Assembly (NCBI GenBank): GCA_945949375.1
Contig: CAMFEN010000007.1
Location: forward strand, 1 to 16,332
DNA length: 16,332 nucleotides
Reading direction: 5' to 3'
Source of the DNA: an uncultured Bacteroidales bacterium
GTDB lineage: Bacteria > Bacteroidota > Bacteroidia > Bacteroidales > Paludibacteraceae
Part shown: positions 1-7,182 of the stretch, piece by piece
Layout: the number at the start of each line of letters is the position of its first letter
How positions within the stretch are numbered: position 1 is the stretch's first letter
Position numbers and translations under genes: made by a program
The notes under the pieces: model-generated
The model's input: only the letters and a program-made list of their open reading frames with translations
The model's database searches: none
What the model was told of the DNA's origin: nothing

Positions 1-431
1 TATCCGATGGTAGCGTCGGTGCCCCAGAGGTCGTTGTCGATGGTGCCCGGGATACCGATGATGGGGACGTTGTATTCTTGTGCGAAGAGTCTTGCTCCTG
101 TGAATGTGCCGTCTCCTCCGATGGCGATGAGCGCATCGATACCTTCCTTCTGCATATTCTCGTATGCTTGCTTACGTCCTTCGGGCGTTTTGAACTCCAT
201 GCAGCGCGCTGTTTTGATGATCGTGCCTCCGCGCTGTACGATGCCGCTGACATCTTGGGTGGTGAACTCTTTGATTTCATCATCGATGAGTCCTTTGTAG
301 CCGCGGTAGATGGCTTTCACTTTGATACCGTTGCTGATTGCAGCGCGTGTTACAGCGCGGATAGCGGCATTCATTCCGGGTGCATCACCTCCTGAAGTGA
401 AGACACCGATACAATTGATTTTATATTCCAT
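1..431 (-). CDS. pfkA: ATP-dependent 6-phosphofructokinase, N-terminal part (cut by window edge)
   Basis: Phosphorylates fructose 6-phosphate to fructose 1,6-bisphosphate in glycolysis; cytoplasmic. I translated the minus strand from the ATG at 429-431; 143 codons are visible of the roughly 320 usual for the family, the rest lying beyond the left edge. The sequence shows the nucleotide-binding GGDAPG (residues 14-19), GGDGT (105-109) and the PGTIDND active-site segment (128-134). Glycine in GGDG and in PGTIDND, in place of the aspartate and lysine typical of pyrophosphate-dependent enzymes, points to the ATP-using type. The gene starts 6 bases after the ispH stop and is the last visible gene of the leftward porQ-cmk-ispH-pfkA operon. 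Function is sure; the full length cannot be judged. Confidence 0.95.
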   Translation of the reverse strand, partial: MEYKINCIGVFTSGGDAPGMNAAIRAVTRAAISNGIKVKAIYRGYKGLIDDEIKEFTTQDVSGIVQRGGTIIKTARCMEFKTPEGRKQAYENMQKEGIDALIAIGGDGTFTGARLFAQEYNVPIIGIPGTIDNDLWGTDATIG

Positions 432-437
432 TGTTAT

Positions 438-1307
438 TTATAGGTTTAATAGTTTCTCTTTGCATTTTTCCATGAGCCAGAGTGGTGTAGAAGTTGCTCC
501 GCAGATGCCGACTTTGTCCACCTTTTGGCAGTCTGCCAGGATGTCATTCGTCAGTTCTTTTTCACTACTTACAAAAACTGTGCGAGGGTTGGCTTCTTGG
601 CAGTGTTGGAACAGCACTTTGGCGTTTGAGGACTTTTTTCCGCCTACGAAAATCACCCTATCTTGTTGTCGTGCGAAGTCTTTGAGTCTCTCAACGCGAT
701 TGGCGACATTTCGGCAGATGGTGTCATACCATTGGAATTGGATGCTTTCGCTGCATCGGTTTTGGATATAGCTGACTAAGTTTCGGAATTCGTCTACCGA
801 TTTTGTTGTTTGCGAGAAGAGGTATATATCCCTTTGAAAATCAATTTTCTGTGCTTCCTCCGGTCGTTCGATGACAATGGCTGTGTTGTTCGTTTGCCCT
901 TCTAATCCAATGACTTCTGCGTGTCCTCTTTGCCCGAAGATGACTATCTGCGCTTGGCTGCCGGTTTCTCGGATATGCCGATAGGTGTCGCGTATTTTTT
1001 TCTGCAATCGGAGGACTACGGGGCAACTGGCGTCAATAATCTGAATATCATTCTGTTGCGCGATATGGTAGGTGCTTGGAGGCTCTCCGTGTGCTCGGAG
1101 CAAGACTCTCGCGTTGTGTAGCGTTCGGAGGTCGTCGTAGTCGATGGTTTCAAGCCCCATATCTGCTAATCGCTGCACTTCCTGCCCGTTGTGCACGATG
1201 TCTCCGAGGCAGTAGAGTACTCCTTTCTGCAACTCCTCTTCTGCTTTTTTGATAGCCGTTGTAACCCCGAAGCAGAATCCGCTACCGCTGTCTATAGTTA
1301 CTTGCAT
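438..1307 (-). CDS. ispH: 4-hydroxy-3-methylbut-2-enyl diphosphate reductase
   Basis: Last enzyme of the non-mevalonate (MEP) isoprenoid pathway: reduces HMBPP to isopentenyl and dimethylallyl diphosphate with a 4Fe-4S cluster; cytoplasmic. The product is 289 residues, normal for the short IspH form. The three cluster cysteines are in place: C12 in GFCFGV, C95 in DASCP and C198 in DTICRN. Substrate-binding histidines are visible as H39 (VHN), H73 (RAHG) and H129 (RGHAE), with a TTKS segment around 167-170. The C-terminal substrate loop reads GATSTPLWLM. The ATG at 1305-1307 follows the cmk stop by 6 bases, and pfkA follows 6 bases later, so it sits inside an operon. Nothing is missing. Confidence 0.96.
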   Translation of the reverse strand: MQVTIDSGSGFCFGVTTAIKKAEEELQKGVLYCLGDIVHNGQEVQRLADMGLETIDYDDLRTLHNARVLLRAHGEPPSTYHIAQQNDIQIIDASCPVVLRLQKKIRDTYRHIRETGSQAQIVIFGQRGHAEVIGLEGQTNNTAIVIERPEEAQKIDFQRDIYLFSQTTKSVDEFRNLVSYIQNRCSESIQFQWYDTICRNVANRVERLKDFARQQDRVIFVGGKKSSNAKVLFQHCQEANPRTVFVSSEKELTNDILADCQKVDKVGICGATSTPLWLMEKCKEKLLNL

Positions 1308-1313
1308 GGTATG

Positions 1314-1982
1314 CTATATGGTTGCTTTGTTGAATAGGGAATAGATATGCTCCATTTGCTGTTCTCGTGTCATGTCGCTATTGTCGATGACGATGGCATC
1401 TTCTGCTTGTCGTAGTGGGCTTTCCGTGCGATGTGTGTCGCGATAATCACGGTCGTTGACATCGCGGAGGACATCGTTGTAGTCCGGGTGTTCGCCTTTT
1501 GCGATTAGTTCGTCGTAACGTCGTTGTGCTCGGACCTCGGGTCGTGCTGTGAGGAAGAGTTTTAACTCGGCATCGGGGAAGACGACGGTGGCAATGTCTC
1601 GTCCGTCCATGACTATACCTTTTGCCGATCCCATCGCTTGTTGTTGGTTTACGAGGAATGCTCTGACCTCTTTGATTTGCGATATCTGCGAGGCTTTGTT
1701 TCCTACTTCGAGTGTTCGGATGTGTGCCTCGACATCCTCGCCGTTGAGGGTGGTGTGCTGTGTGCCGTCGGTCTGCAAAGCGAAGCCGATCTGCACTCGT
1801 GTGAGTGTGTTGATGATGTCGGTTTGCTCGGTTATCTCGTGGCGCAACATATATAATGCGACAGCGCGGTACATAGCGCCTGTATCGACATAGGTATATC
1901 CTGCGTATTTTGCGAGTGCTTTTGCGATGGTGGATTTTCCGCAGGAAGAGAATCCGTCAATGGCTACAATAATTTTTTTCAT
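1314..1982 (-). CDS. cmk: (d)CMP kinase (cytidylate kinase)
   Basis: Transfers phosphate from ATP to CMP or dCMP in pyrimidine nucleotide metabolism; cytoplasmic. The product is 222 residues, the usual length. It opens with a P-loop (GFSSCGKST, residues 10-18), followed by the NMP-binding DTGAMYR (33-39) and the family's DGRDI segment (126-130) with TARPEVRAQRR behind it (145-155). The ATG at 1980-1982 overlaps the porQ stop by 4 bases (ATGA arrangement), which suggests translational coupling. ispH begins 6 bases after its stop. Housekeeping gene with no oddities; composition matches the flanking core genes. Confidence 0.96.
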   Translation of the reverse strand: MKKIIVAIDGFSSCGKSTIAKALAKYAGYTYVDTGAMYRAVALYMLRHEITEQTDIINTLTRVQIGFALQTDGTQHTTLNGEDVEAHIRTLEVGNKASQISQIKEVRAFLVNQQQAMGSAKGIVMDGRDIATVVFPDAELKLFLTARPEVRAQRRYDELIAKGEHPDYNDVLRDVNDRDYRDTHRTESPLRQAEDAIVIDNSDMTREQQMEHIYSLFNKATI

Positions 1983-3076
1983 TTGAGCATGCTGTTGATG
2001 TCTAAACTCAGACCTACTTGGTAAGAGAAGTTATTGCGTGTCATTTGCGACATGGCGAATCCGAGTCGGAACTTGTAGATTCTGACGCCTGCCCCGATGG
2101 CGAATCCTGCCATGGATCGTTGGTCGGTGAGGTGCATCTCTGCTCGGCGTCGGTGGTTGTAACTGAGGGTGAGGTAGAATCGTTCGCTCTTAGGTACGAC
2201 GTCGATGGCGAAGATGGTGTGTCGGAAGAGCATGTCATACCATTTGACTTCGCCGCTCTCGAGTTCTCCCGTCATGGAGTTGTAGCCCGGGTTGGTGAAC
2301 TCGTAGCCGAGGTTCCATCGCTGTAGGTTGTGGATGGTCATGGAGAGTCGGATGGGTGCGTGTGCGAAACGGTAGTTCAAGCCCAACTGGAGGTTGAGCG
2401 GCAGCATCTCGTGGTTGGAGCCTCCCTCGTGGGAGTAGAAGCCTTTGAGTTGCCAACCGATGTTCGCGAGGACTAAGCCCATCTGGAACGTGGAGTCTTT
2501 GGTTTGGAAATGTGCGCCGACATCGGCTCCCAAGGCGAAGGAGTGGTAGGATTCGTAGATGGAATAGATGGGCTTGAGGGTAACACCGACGCTGAACAGT
2601 TGCCCTAACTGGCGTGCGTACATGACATCGATGAGTATGTCTTTGGCGGTGAAGGTGCCCCCTGTCAGATTGCCCTCATTATCCGCATATTTCATTCGCC
2701 CGTAGTCGAGATAATGGATGCCGACGGCGAAGTAATTGGGTTTGTCGGGCATGTCGGCGTAGCCTTTTTCGATTTTAGACCTGCCGAAGTTATGCCCATA
2801 GAGTACGCTTCCGAACATGGTGCCGGGCATGTAGTAGGAGTAGTTGAGTTGGAGGACTTTGTCGGTCATGTCTCCGAGCAGCGCAGGGTTGCCCATCGCC
2901 ATGCTCACGTCTCCGTCGCGTATGCTGACGTTGCTTCCACCGAGGGCGTTCAGCCTCGATGAGACCGGCAGATCTAAGAACGTGAAGACACTGCTACCGC
3001 TGCCTACATACTGTCCCCATGCGCTGCCTGCGCACAAGAGACACACTAAAATCAATATGTTACGTACCTTTTTCAC
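1979..3076 (-). CDS. porQ: Type IX secretion system protein PorQ
   Basis: Outer-membrane beta-barrel component associated with the type IX secretion system of Bacteroidota (known role: attachment/shuttle complex with PorU, PorV and PorZ). The 365-residue product has a signal peptide (residues 1 to about 22: KK, a hydrophobic stretch, then a GSAWGQ cleavage region). After it come the family-typical FLDLPVSSRLNALGG and a later NPALLGD, then many alternating beta-strand segments ending in a short hydrophobic C-terminus. The start is GTG (3074-3076): an in-frame TAG lies immediately upstream (3077-3079), so no earlier start is possible. It is the first gene of the leftward operon; a Bacteroides-type promoter sits about 20 bases upstream. 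PorQ is sometimes described only as a PorV-like barrel, so the family call is firmer than the exact role. Confidence 0.85.
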   Translation of the reverse strand: MKKVRNILILVCLLCAGSAWGQYVGSGSSVFTFLDLPVSSRLNALGGSNVSIRDGDVSMAMGNPALLGDMTDKVLQLNYSYYMPGTMFGSVLYGHNFGRSKIEKGYADMPDKPNYFAVGIHYLDYGRMKYADNEGNLTGGTFTAKDILIDVMYARQLGQLFSVGVTLKPIYSIYESYHSFALGADVGAHFQTKDSTFQMGLVLANIGWQLKGFYSHEGGSNHEMLPLNLQLGLNYRFAHAPIRLSMTIHNLQRWNLGYEFTNPGYNSMTGELESGEVKWYDMLFRHTIFAIDVVPKSERFYLTLSYNHRRRAEMHLTDQRSMAGFAIGAGVRIYKFRLGFAMSQMTRNNFSYQVGLSLDINSMLK

Positions 3077-3097
3077 CTACTTATCCAAATTAAGCCA

Positions 3098-3128
3098 CAA
3101 AGGTACAACCTTTTTGGCAGATATGCAA
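3098..3128 (-). promoter_or_regulatory. Promoter for porQ-cmk-ispH-pfkA
   Basis: Read on the minus strand, TTG (3126-3128) is followed by a 20-base spacer and TACCTTTG (3098-3105), matching the Bacteroidota -33/-7 pattern TTTG...TAnnTTTG. It would start transcription near 3090, giving porQ a leader of only about 15-20 bases. Confidence 0.7.
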
Positions 3129-3196
3129 GTTTTTACCCGTATTTTCGCAAAATTTCGACAAAAAATCCTCTTTTTGGGCAATACGCTCCTTGAATT

Positions 3197-3228
3197 TTTG
3201 TATAAATGAAAAATAATTTGTACCTTTG
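3197..3228 (+). promoter_or_regulatory. Promoter facing frdC
   Basis: TTTG (3197-3200), a 20-base spacer, then TACCTTTG (3221-3228): a full match to the Bacteroidota -33/-7 pattern, with the same -7 octamer as the divergent porQ promoter. Transcription would begin near 3235, leaving a leader of about 300 bases before frdC. A second, closer promoter cannot be excluded, but no equally good match is visible. Confidence 0.65.
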
Positions 3229-3368
3229 TGCGCCAATTAGTATGTGTTTGTGGCTTTTAGGTTAGGCTGATGGATGGGGCGCGAGGATGTACAGGATGGC
3301 AGATTGAAAGGATTTTGGCGGGATGGGTGTCATTTTGCTACTTGTGGAGAGAGGGGCGGAGAGGGCGT

Positions 3369-3412
3369 TAGACCTTTATATAGACCTTACTTAACCCTTA
3401 CTCAACCCTTAC
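3369..3412 (+). repeat. Short direct repeats in the frdC leader
   Basis: TAGACCTT occurs at 3369-3376 and 3381-3388. It runs into an 11-bp tandem repeat: CCTTACTTAAC (3385-3395), CCTTACTCAAC (3396-3406) and the start of a third copy, CCTTAC (3407-3412). The 11-bp period is close to one helical turn, which would suit phased binding of a regulator on DNA; this role is inference. Confidence 0.6.
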
Positions 3413-3542
3413 GAAAATCCGACAGAAACGGGTATTGGTGCGGAGTGTTATTTTGCTTTGATTTTTGGGAATTTGGTACCAATGTGATTCAGATTGTATA
3501 TAAAAAGAAAAAACATAAATAAATAACTAAAACAAAAACATT

Positions 3543-4256
3543 ATGTGGTTAACTAACTCGTCCATCGGCCGTAAGTTCGTAATGAGTATTACCGGCCTCG
3601 CATTGATTCTCTTCCTGCTCTTCCACGGAAGCATGAACCTTGCGCTCGTCTTCTCGGAAGACGCCTACAATTGGATTTGCGAGATGCTGGGTGCCAATTG
3701 GTATGCCCTTGTGGCTTCCATGGGGCTTGGACTCCTCGTGCTCATCCATTTTGCGTATGCCATCTGGCTCACCATCCAAAACCGCCATGCCCGCGGCAAC
3801 GACCGTTATGCCGTCAGTGCGAAGCGCGAAGGGGTAGATTGGGAATCGGAGAACATGCTCGTGCTCGGCATCATTGTTATCGGTTTCATCGTGCTTCACC
3901 TCTACAATTTCTGGTTCAAGATGCAGTTCGCTGAACTCGCCGGTATGCATGAGGTAACGACTCTCGGCGGCGAAACAGTAACTCCCGCTAACGGCGCTGC
4001 ACTCGTGAAAGCACTCTTCACCACACCTATCTACGGACAAATCTACTGCGTCCTCTACCTCGTTTGGCTTGTTGCCCTGTGGTTCCACCTCAACCATGGC
4101 GTTTGGTCGGCTCTCCACACCCTCGGTTGGAACAACCTCATCTGGATGAAGCGCATCAAGGTGATTAGCAGCGTAGTAGCCACCCTCGTGGTGGGTCTCT
4201 TCGCAGTTGTAGTCCTCTACTTCCTCGGCGTAGGCATCGGCGAACTTTGCGCATAA
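3543..4256 (+). CDS. frdC: Succinate dehydrogenase/fumarate reductase cytochrome b subunit
   Basis: Membrane anchor of the succinate:quinone oxidoreductase that, in anaerobic Bacteroidales, mainly works as fumarate reductase. It carries haem b and the quinone site and holds FrdAB at the inner face of the membrane. The 237-residue product has about five hydrophobic segments (near 15-37, 55-79, 105-127, 165-183 and 208-232). Candidate haem-ligand histidines lie in or beside them: H28 (LLFHGSMN), H69 (VLIHFAYAIW), H119 (IVLHLYNFW), H182 and H192 (LWFHLNHGVW, ALHTLGW). This single five-helix subunit is the type seen in Wolinella, Bacillus and Bacteroides. frdA follows 42 bases later on the same strand. 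The ATG lies in an A-rich, Shine-Dalgarno-free context. Confidence 0.95.
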   Translation: MWLTNSSIGRKFVMSITGLALILFLLFHGSMNLALVFSEDAYNWICEMLGANWYALVASMGLGLLVLIHFAYAIWLTIQNRHARGNDRYAVSAKREGVDWESENMLVLGIIVIGFIVLHLYNFWFKMQFAELAGMHEVTTLGGETVTPANGAALVKALFTTPIYGQIYCVLYLVWLVALWFHLNHGVWSALHTLGWNNLIWMKRIKVISSVVATLVVGLFAVVVLYFLGVGIGELCA

Positions 4257-4298
4257 GATAATCGTTAATTGTAAATAGTCAAATTGTCCAATAAAGAT

Positions 4299-6287
4299 AT
4301 GGCAACAACAGCAAAAGAAACGCAGATTATCACGCCCGAGATGGCGAAGATTCCTGCAGGTCCGCTCGAGAAGAAATGGACCAACTACAAAGACCATCAG
4401 AAACTGGTCAACCCCGCTAACAAGCGCCGCCTCGACATCATCGTCGTAGGTACCGGTCTCGCCGGTGCGTCCGCTGCGGCTTCGCTCGCGGAGATGGGCT
4501 TCAATGTACTCAACTTCTGCATCCAAGACTCCCCCCGTCGCGCGCACTCCATCGCCGCACAGGGTGGTATCAACGCAGCCAAGAACTATCAGAACGATGG
4601 CGACTCTGTCTATCGTCTCTACTACGACACCATCAAGGGTGGCGACTACCGCGCTCGTGAGGCAAATGTCTATCGTCTCGCAGAGGTCAGCAACAACATC
4701 ATTGACCAGTGCGTAGCGCAGGGCGTACCTTTCGCTCGCGAATACGGCGGACTGCTTGACAACCGCTCTTTCGGTGGTGCACAGGTGAGCCGTACCTTCT
4801 ATGCCAAAGGTCAGACCGGTCAGCAACTTCTCCTCGGCGCGTACTCCGCACTCAGCCGCCAAATAGGCAAGGGCAAAGTGAAGATGTACAACCGCCACGA
4901 GATGCTTGATATCGTCATGATTAAGGACGAGAATGGCGAGGAGCGCGCACGCGGTATCATCGCTCGCAACCTCGTTACTGGCCGCATCGAGCGCTTCTTC
5001 GGACACGCCGTAGTCATCGCTTCCGGCGGTTATGGCAACACCTTCTTCCTCTCCACCAACGCCATGGCATCCAACGGCTCCGCCGCTATGCAGATGTACC
5101 GCCACGGCGCTTATTTCGCTAACCCCTGCTACGCGCAGATTCACCCCACCTGCATCCCCAAGCACGGCGACTTCCAGTCCAAACTCACCCTTATGTCCGA
5201 GTCCTTGCGTAACGACGGACGTATCTGGGTGCCCAAGAAACTTGAAGACGCACAGAAGTTGCAGCGTGGTGAAATCAAAGGACGCGACATCCCCGAAGAA
5301 GACCGCGACTACTACTTGGAGCGTCGCTATCCCGCCTTCGGTAACCTCGTACCCCGCGACGTGGCTTCGCGTGCTGCCAAAGAGCGTTGCGACAAAGGCT
5401 TCGGCGTGAACAACACCGGACTCGCTGTATTCCTCGACTTCTCCGACGCTATCCAACGCCTCGGCAAAGATGTCGTAGCACAGAAATACGGCAACCTCTT
5501 CCAGATGTACGAGAAAATCGTGGACGAGAACCCCTACGAGAACCCGATGATGATCTTCCCCGCTATCCACTACACCATGGGTGGTATCTGGGTGGACTAC
5601 GAACTGCAGACCTCCGTCAAGGGTCTCTTCTGCATCGGCGAGGCGAACTTCTCCGACCACGGTGCGAACCGTCTCGGTGCTTCCGCACTCATGCAGGGTC
5701 TTGCTGACGGCTACTTCGTATTGCCTTACACCATCCAAAACTACCTCTCCGACCAAATCGGCGTACCTCGTATGTCCACCGACCTGCCTGAGTTTGCTGC
5801 GGCGGAGAAGAATGTGCAAGACAAGATCGACCGCCTCATGGCTATCCAAGGCAAACGCTCCGTGGACTCCATCCACAAGGAGTTGGGTCTCATCATGTGG
5901 GACTTCGTCGGCATGGGACGTACCGCAGAGAGCCTCAAGACGGCTATCGAGAAAATCGATGCCATCAAGAAAGAGTTCTGGAGCAATGTCTATATCCCGG
6001 GCGAGGCGGGTGCGCTCAACAACGAGTTGGAGAAAGCCCTCCGTCTGGCAGATTTCATTGAGATTGGTCGCCTGATGGCTGTCGATGCCCTCAACCGTGA
6101 GGAGTCCTGCGGCGGACACTTCCGCGAGGAATACCAAACGCCCGAAGGCGAAGCACTCCGTCAGGATGATAAGTTCTCCTATGTCGCTTGCTGGAAATAC
6201 ACCGGCGAGGACAGCGAACCAGAGCTTATCAAGGAGCCCCTCGACTATGAATTCACCGAACGTAAAACTCGTAACTATAAGAGCTAA
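4299..6287 (+). CDS. frdA: Succinate dehydrogenase/fumarate reductase flavoprotein subunit
   Basis: Catalytic subunit interconverting fumarate and succinate with a covalently bound FAD. I chose the ATG at 4299 (662 residues) over a TTG 15 bases upstream, because the extra five residues are not needed and ATG is the rule here. Visible are the Rossmann dinucleotide motif GTGLAG (51-56), the HSIAAQGGINAA segment whose H83 is the expected FAD-linking histidine, the HPTCIPKHG active-site region, HYTMGG near residue 424 and the FAD-contacting GEANFSDHGANRLG stretch. Length and motifs fit the Bacteroides/Wolinella group. frdB would normally follow directly; here a strong terminator and about 9.4 kb of other genes intervene. 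A very long open frame on the opposite strand is a composition shadow. Confidence 0.97.
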   Translation: MATTAKETQIITPEMAKIPAGPLEKKWTNYKDHQKLVNPANKRRLDIIVVGTGLAGASAAASLAEMGFNVLNFCIQDSPRRAHSIAAQGGINAAKNYQNDGDSVYRLYYDTIKGGDYRAREANVYRLAEVSNNIIDQCVAQGVPFAREYGGLLDNRSFGGAQVSRTFYAKGQTGQQLLLGAYSALSRQIGKGKVKMYNRHEMLDIVMIKDENGEERARGIIARNLVTGRIERFFGHAVVIASGGYGNTFFLSTNAMASNGSAAMQMYRHGAYFANPCYAQIHPTCIPKHGDFQSKLTLMSESLRNDGRIWVPKKLEDAQKLQRGEIKGRDIPEEDRDYYLERRYPAFGNLVPRDVASRAAKERCDKGFGVNNTGLAVFLDFSDAIQRLGKDVVAQKYGNLFQMYEKIVDENPYENPMMIFPAIHYTMGGIWVDYELQTSVKGLFCIGEANFSDHGANRLGASALMQGLADGYFVLPYTIQNYLSDQIGVPRMSTDLPEFAAAEKNVQDKIDRLMAIQGKRSVDSIHKELGLIMWDFVGMGRTAESLKTAIEKIDAIKKEFWSNVYIPGEAGALNNELEKALRLADFIEIGRLMAVDALNREESCGGHFREEYQTPEGEALRQDDKFSYVACWKYTGEDSEPELIKEPLDYEFTERKTRNYKS

Positions 6288-6299
6288 TACGTAATTATC

Positions 6300-6332
6300 A
6301 AGATAGCGGAGGTCATCCGCCTCCGCTATCTT
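6300..6332 (+). terminator. Intrinsic terminator after frdA
   Basis: A perfect 13-bp inverted repeat (AAGATAGCGGAGG at 6300-6312 with its complement at 6320-6332) around a 7-base loop, followed by a T-rich tail (6335-6342). It begins 12 bases after the frdA stop. A GC-rich stem plus a T-rich tail is the form of a rho-independent terminator. Its place in what should be the frdA-frdB junction is unexpected. Confidence 0.85.
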
Positions 6333-6397
6333 ACTTTCTTTTACCTTAACTATAGTTGTATTTTACCTGTTCGTTACCTACTAACGACGATATAAAC

Positions 6398-6430
6398 ACG
6401 GCAACGACACGGCAACGACACGGCAACGAC
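6398..6430 (+). repeat. Three perfect 11-bp tandem repeats (ACGGCAACGAC)
   Basis: ACGGCAACGAC stands head to tail at 6398-6408, 6409-6419 and 6420-6430 without a mismatch; the core AACGAC also appears at 6383-6388. It lies 43 bases before the first island gene, so it could be a phased regulator site or an entry/recombination scar. Neither can be told from sequence. No good Bacteroides-type promoter is visible nearby. Confidence 0.85.
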
Positions 6431-6473
6431 AGGTACTTTCTACGAGAGAGCGATATGATAAAAGCGTGAGGAT

Positions 6474-6821
6474 ATGATAACAGAGAAAGACGTTAGAGAT
6501 GCAATAATGCGAGCAACAGGGCTTGTTATTGTTCGAGATAAGATTGAACTAAGTATAAATGATATACAAAAGATTATTGATGTATTACCTGAAGTGACGG
6601 GAGATTTCCCTATTACAAGTGTTTGCAGAGATGATCTTACGAGATATAATATTGATATAGATAAAGTCACAGATAGTGATATGGCGTGTATCGCCGATAA
6701 AATGTGTGATGATTATTGCGATCAATTATATTGGGAGTCGCTGGGTGTTATTGTTAATGAATGTATGTCTCTTCCTAAAGTAGGAGAAGCGAGAGAGGAC
6801 GATGATGACTATAATGTATAA
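6474..6821 (+). CDS. Small acidic protein of unknown function
   Basis: I do not recognise this 115-residue protein. It is predicted soluble and mostly helical, with no signal peptide or membrane segment. Two helical segments can be seen (about 5-35 and 62-100), then a very acidic tail (EDDDDYNV). Residues 68-90 (DSDMACIADKMCDDYCDQLYWESL region) carry two cysteines and look like small orphan proteins on Bacteroides mobile elements, but that is only a resemblance from memory. The ATG at 6474 follows GTGAGG, a modest ribosome-binding site. GATATGATAA occurs twice around the start (6452-6461, 6471-6480), so an earlier initiation cannot be fully excluded. The next gene begins 13 bases after its stop, so they are probably co-transcribed. 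Confidence 0.65.
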   Translation: MITEKDVRDAIMRATGLVIVRDKIELSINDIQKIIDVLPEVTGDFPITSVCRDDLTRYNIDIDKVTDSDMACIADKMCDDYCDQLYWESLGVIVNECMSLPKVGEAREDDDDYNV

Positions 6822-6834
6822 TAAGGAATAAGCG

Positions 6835-7182
6835 ATGGCAAAAGCGAAATTGGAAATACCTTTTAGCAGTGTGAGTGGCAGGCTTTCTGGCGACAGCGAG
6901 ACATATGTCACTATGCGTTACGGTCAAACGGTGATTAGCAATTATCCGAAGCGCCGTGACCCTAAGAAGATCACTGCTCACCAAAAGGAGTTGAATACCA
7001 ACTTCGCCCAAGTAGTCGCACAGGTTAAGGTAGAACTCTCCGACCAAGTACGCAAGGCATATTGGCAAGCAGAGTTTGACAAACACCAACGCGCCACAGC
7101 CAACAAACCCACCGTGCAACGCTATAAAACCCTCCGCGGTTTCACCATCGCCCAACTAACAAAACAACAAAAAACTGAGTAA
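6835..7182 (+). CDS. Small basic protein of unknown function (orphan family)
   Basis: A soluble protein of 115 residues. It begins with a short beta-like stretch (LEIPFSSVSGRLSG, TYVTMRYGQTVISNYP), then a lysine/arginine-rich segment (PKRRDPKKITAHQKE, 39-53) and amphipathic helices. The layout recalls a family of short proteins common in Bacteroidales genomes and some mobile elements (start MAK-K-, YGxTVxSxxPK, then AHQ/ERF helices); no function is known to me. An AAGGA Shine-Dalgarno site (6823-6827) lies 7 bases before the ATG, unusual for this phylum. Its TAA shares a base with the ATG of dndC (TAATG), so dndC translation may be coupled to it. Its codon use is more GC-rich than the dnd genes, so it may pre-date them at this locus. 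Confidence 0.7.
   Translation: MAKAKLEIPFSSVSGRLSGDSETYVTMRYGQTVISNYPKRRDPKKITAHQKELNTNFAQVVAQVKVELSDQVRKAYWQAEFDKHQRATANKPTVQRYKTLRGFTIAQLTKQQKTE

Larger units (their letters stand above)
3077..3542. other. Divergent intergenic region between porQ and frdC
   Basis: This 466-base stretch holds no convincing gene. The short open frames inside it lack recognisable domains. It contains two divergent Bacteroides-type promoters near its left end and, in the frdC leader, direct repeats (TAGACCTT twice; an 11-bp unit starting CCTTAC two to three times). The last 60 bases before frdC are A-rich with no Shine-Dalgarno site, as is usual for highly expressed Bacteroidales genes. Confidence 0.7.

Noticed and set aside
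3274..3522. An 82-codon open frame in the frdC leader
   Set aside because: Low-complexity translation with no domain or ribosome-binding site; it overlaps the repeat region and is better explained as untranslated leader.
3549..6137. An 862-codon open frame antisense to frdC and frdA
   Set aside because: It mirrors the coding frame of two certain genes in GC-rich sequence where stop codons are rare on the opposite strand; its translation is rich in H, E and V with no recognisable domain and no promoter.
6356..6386. TTG, 20 bases, then TACTAACG as a promoter for the island genes
   Set aside because: Only the TA and the last G of the -7 octamer fit; too poor to annotate.
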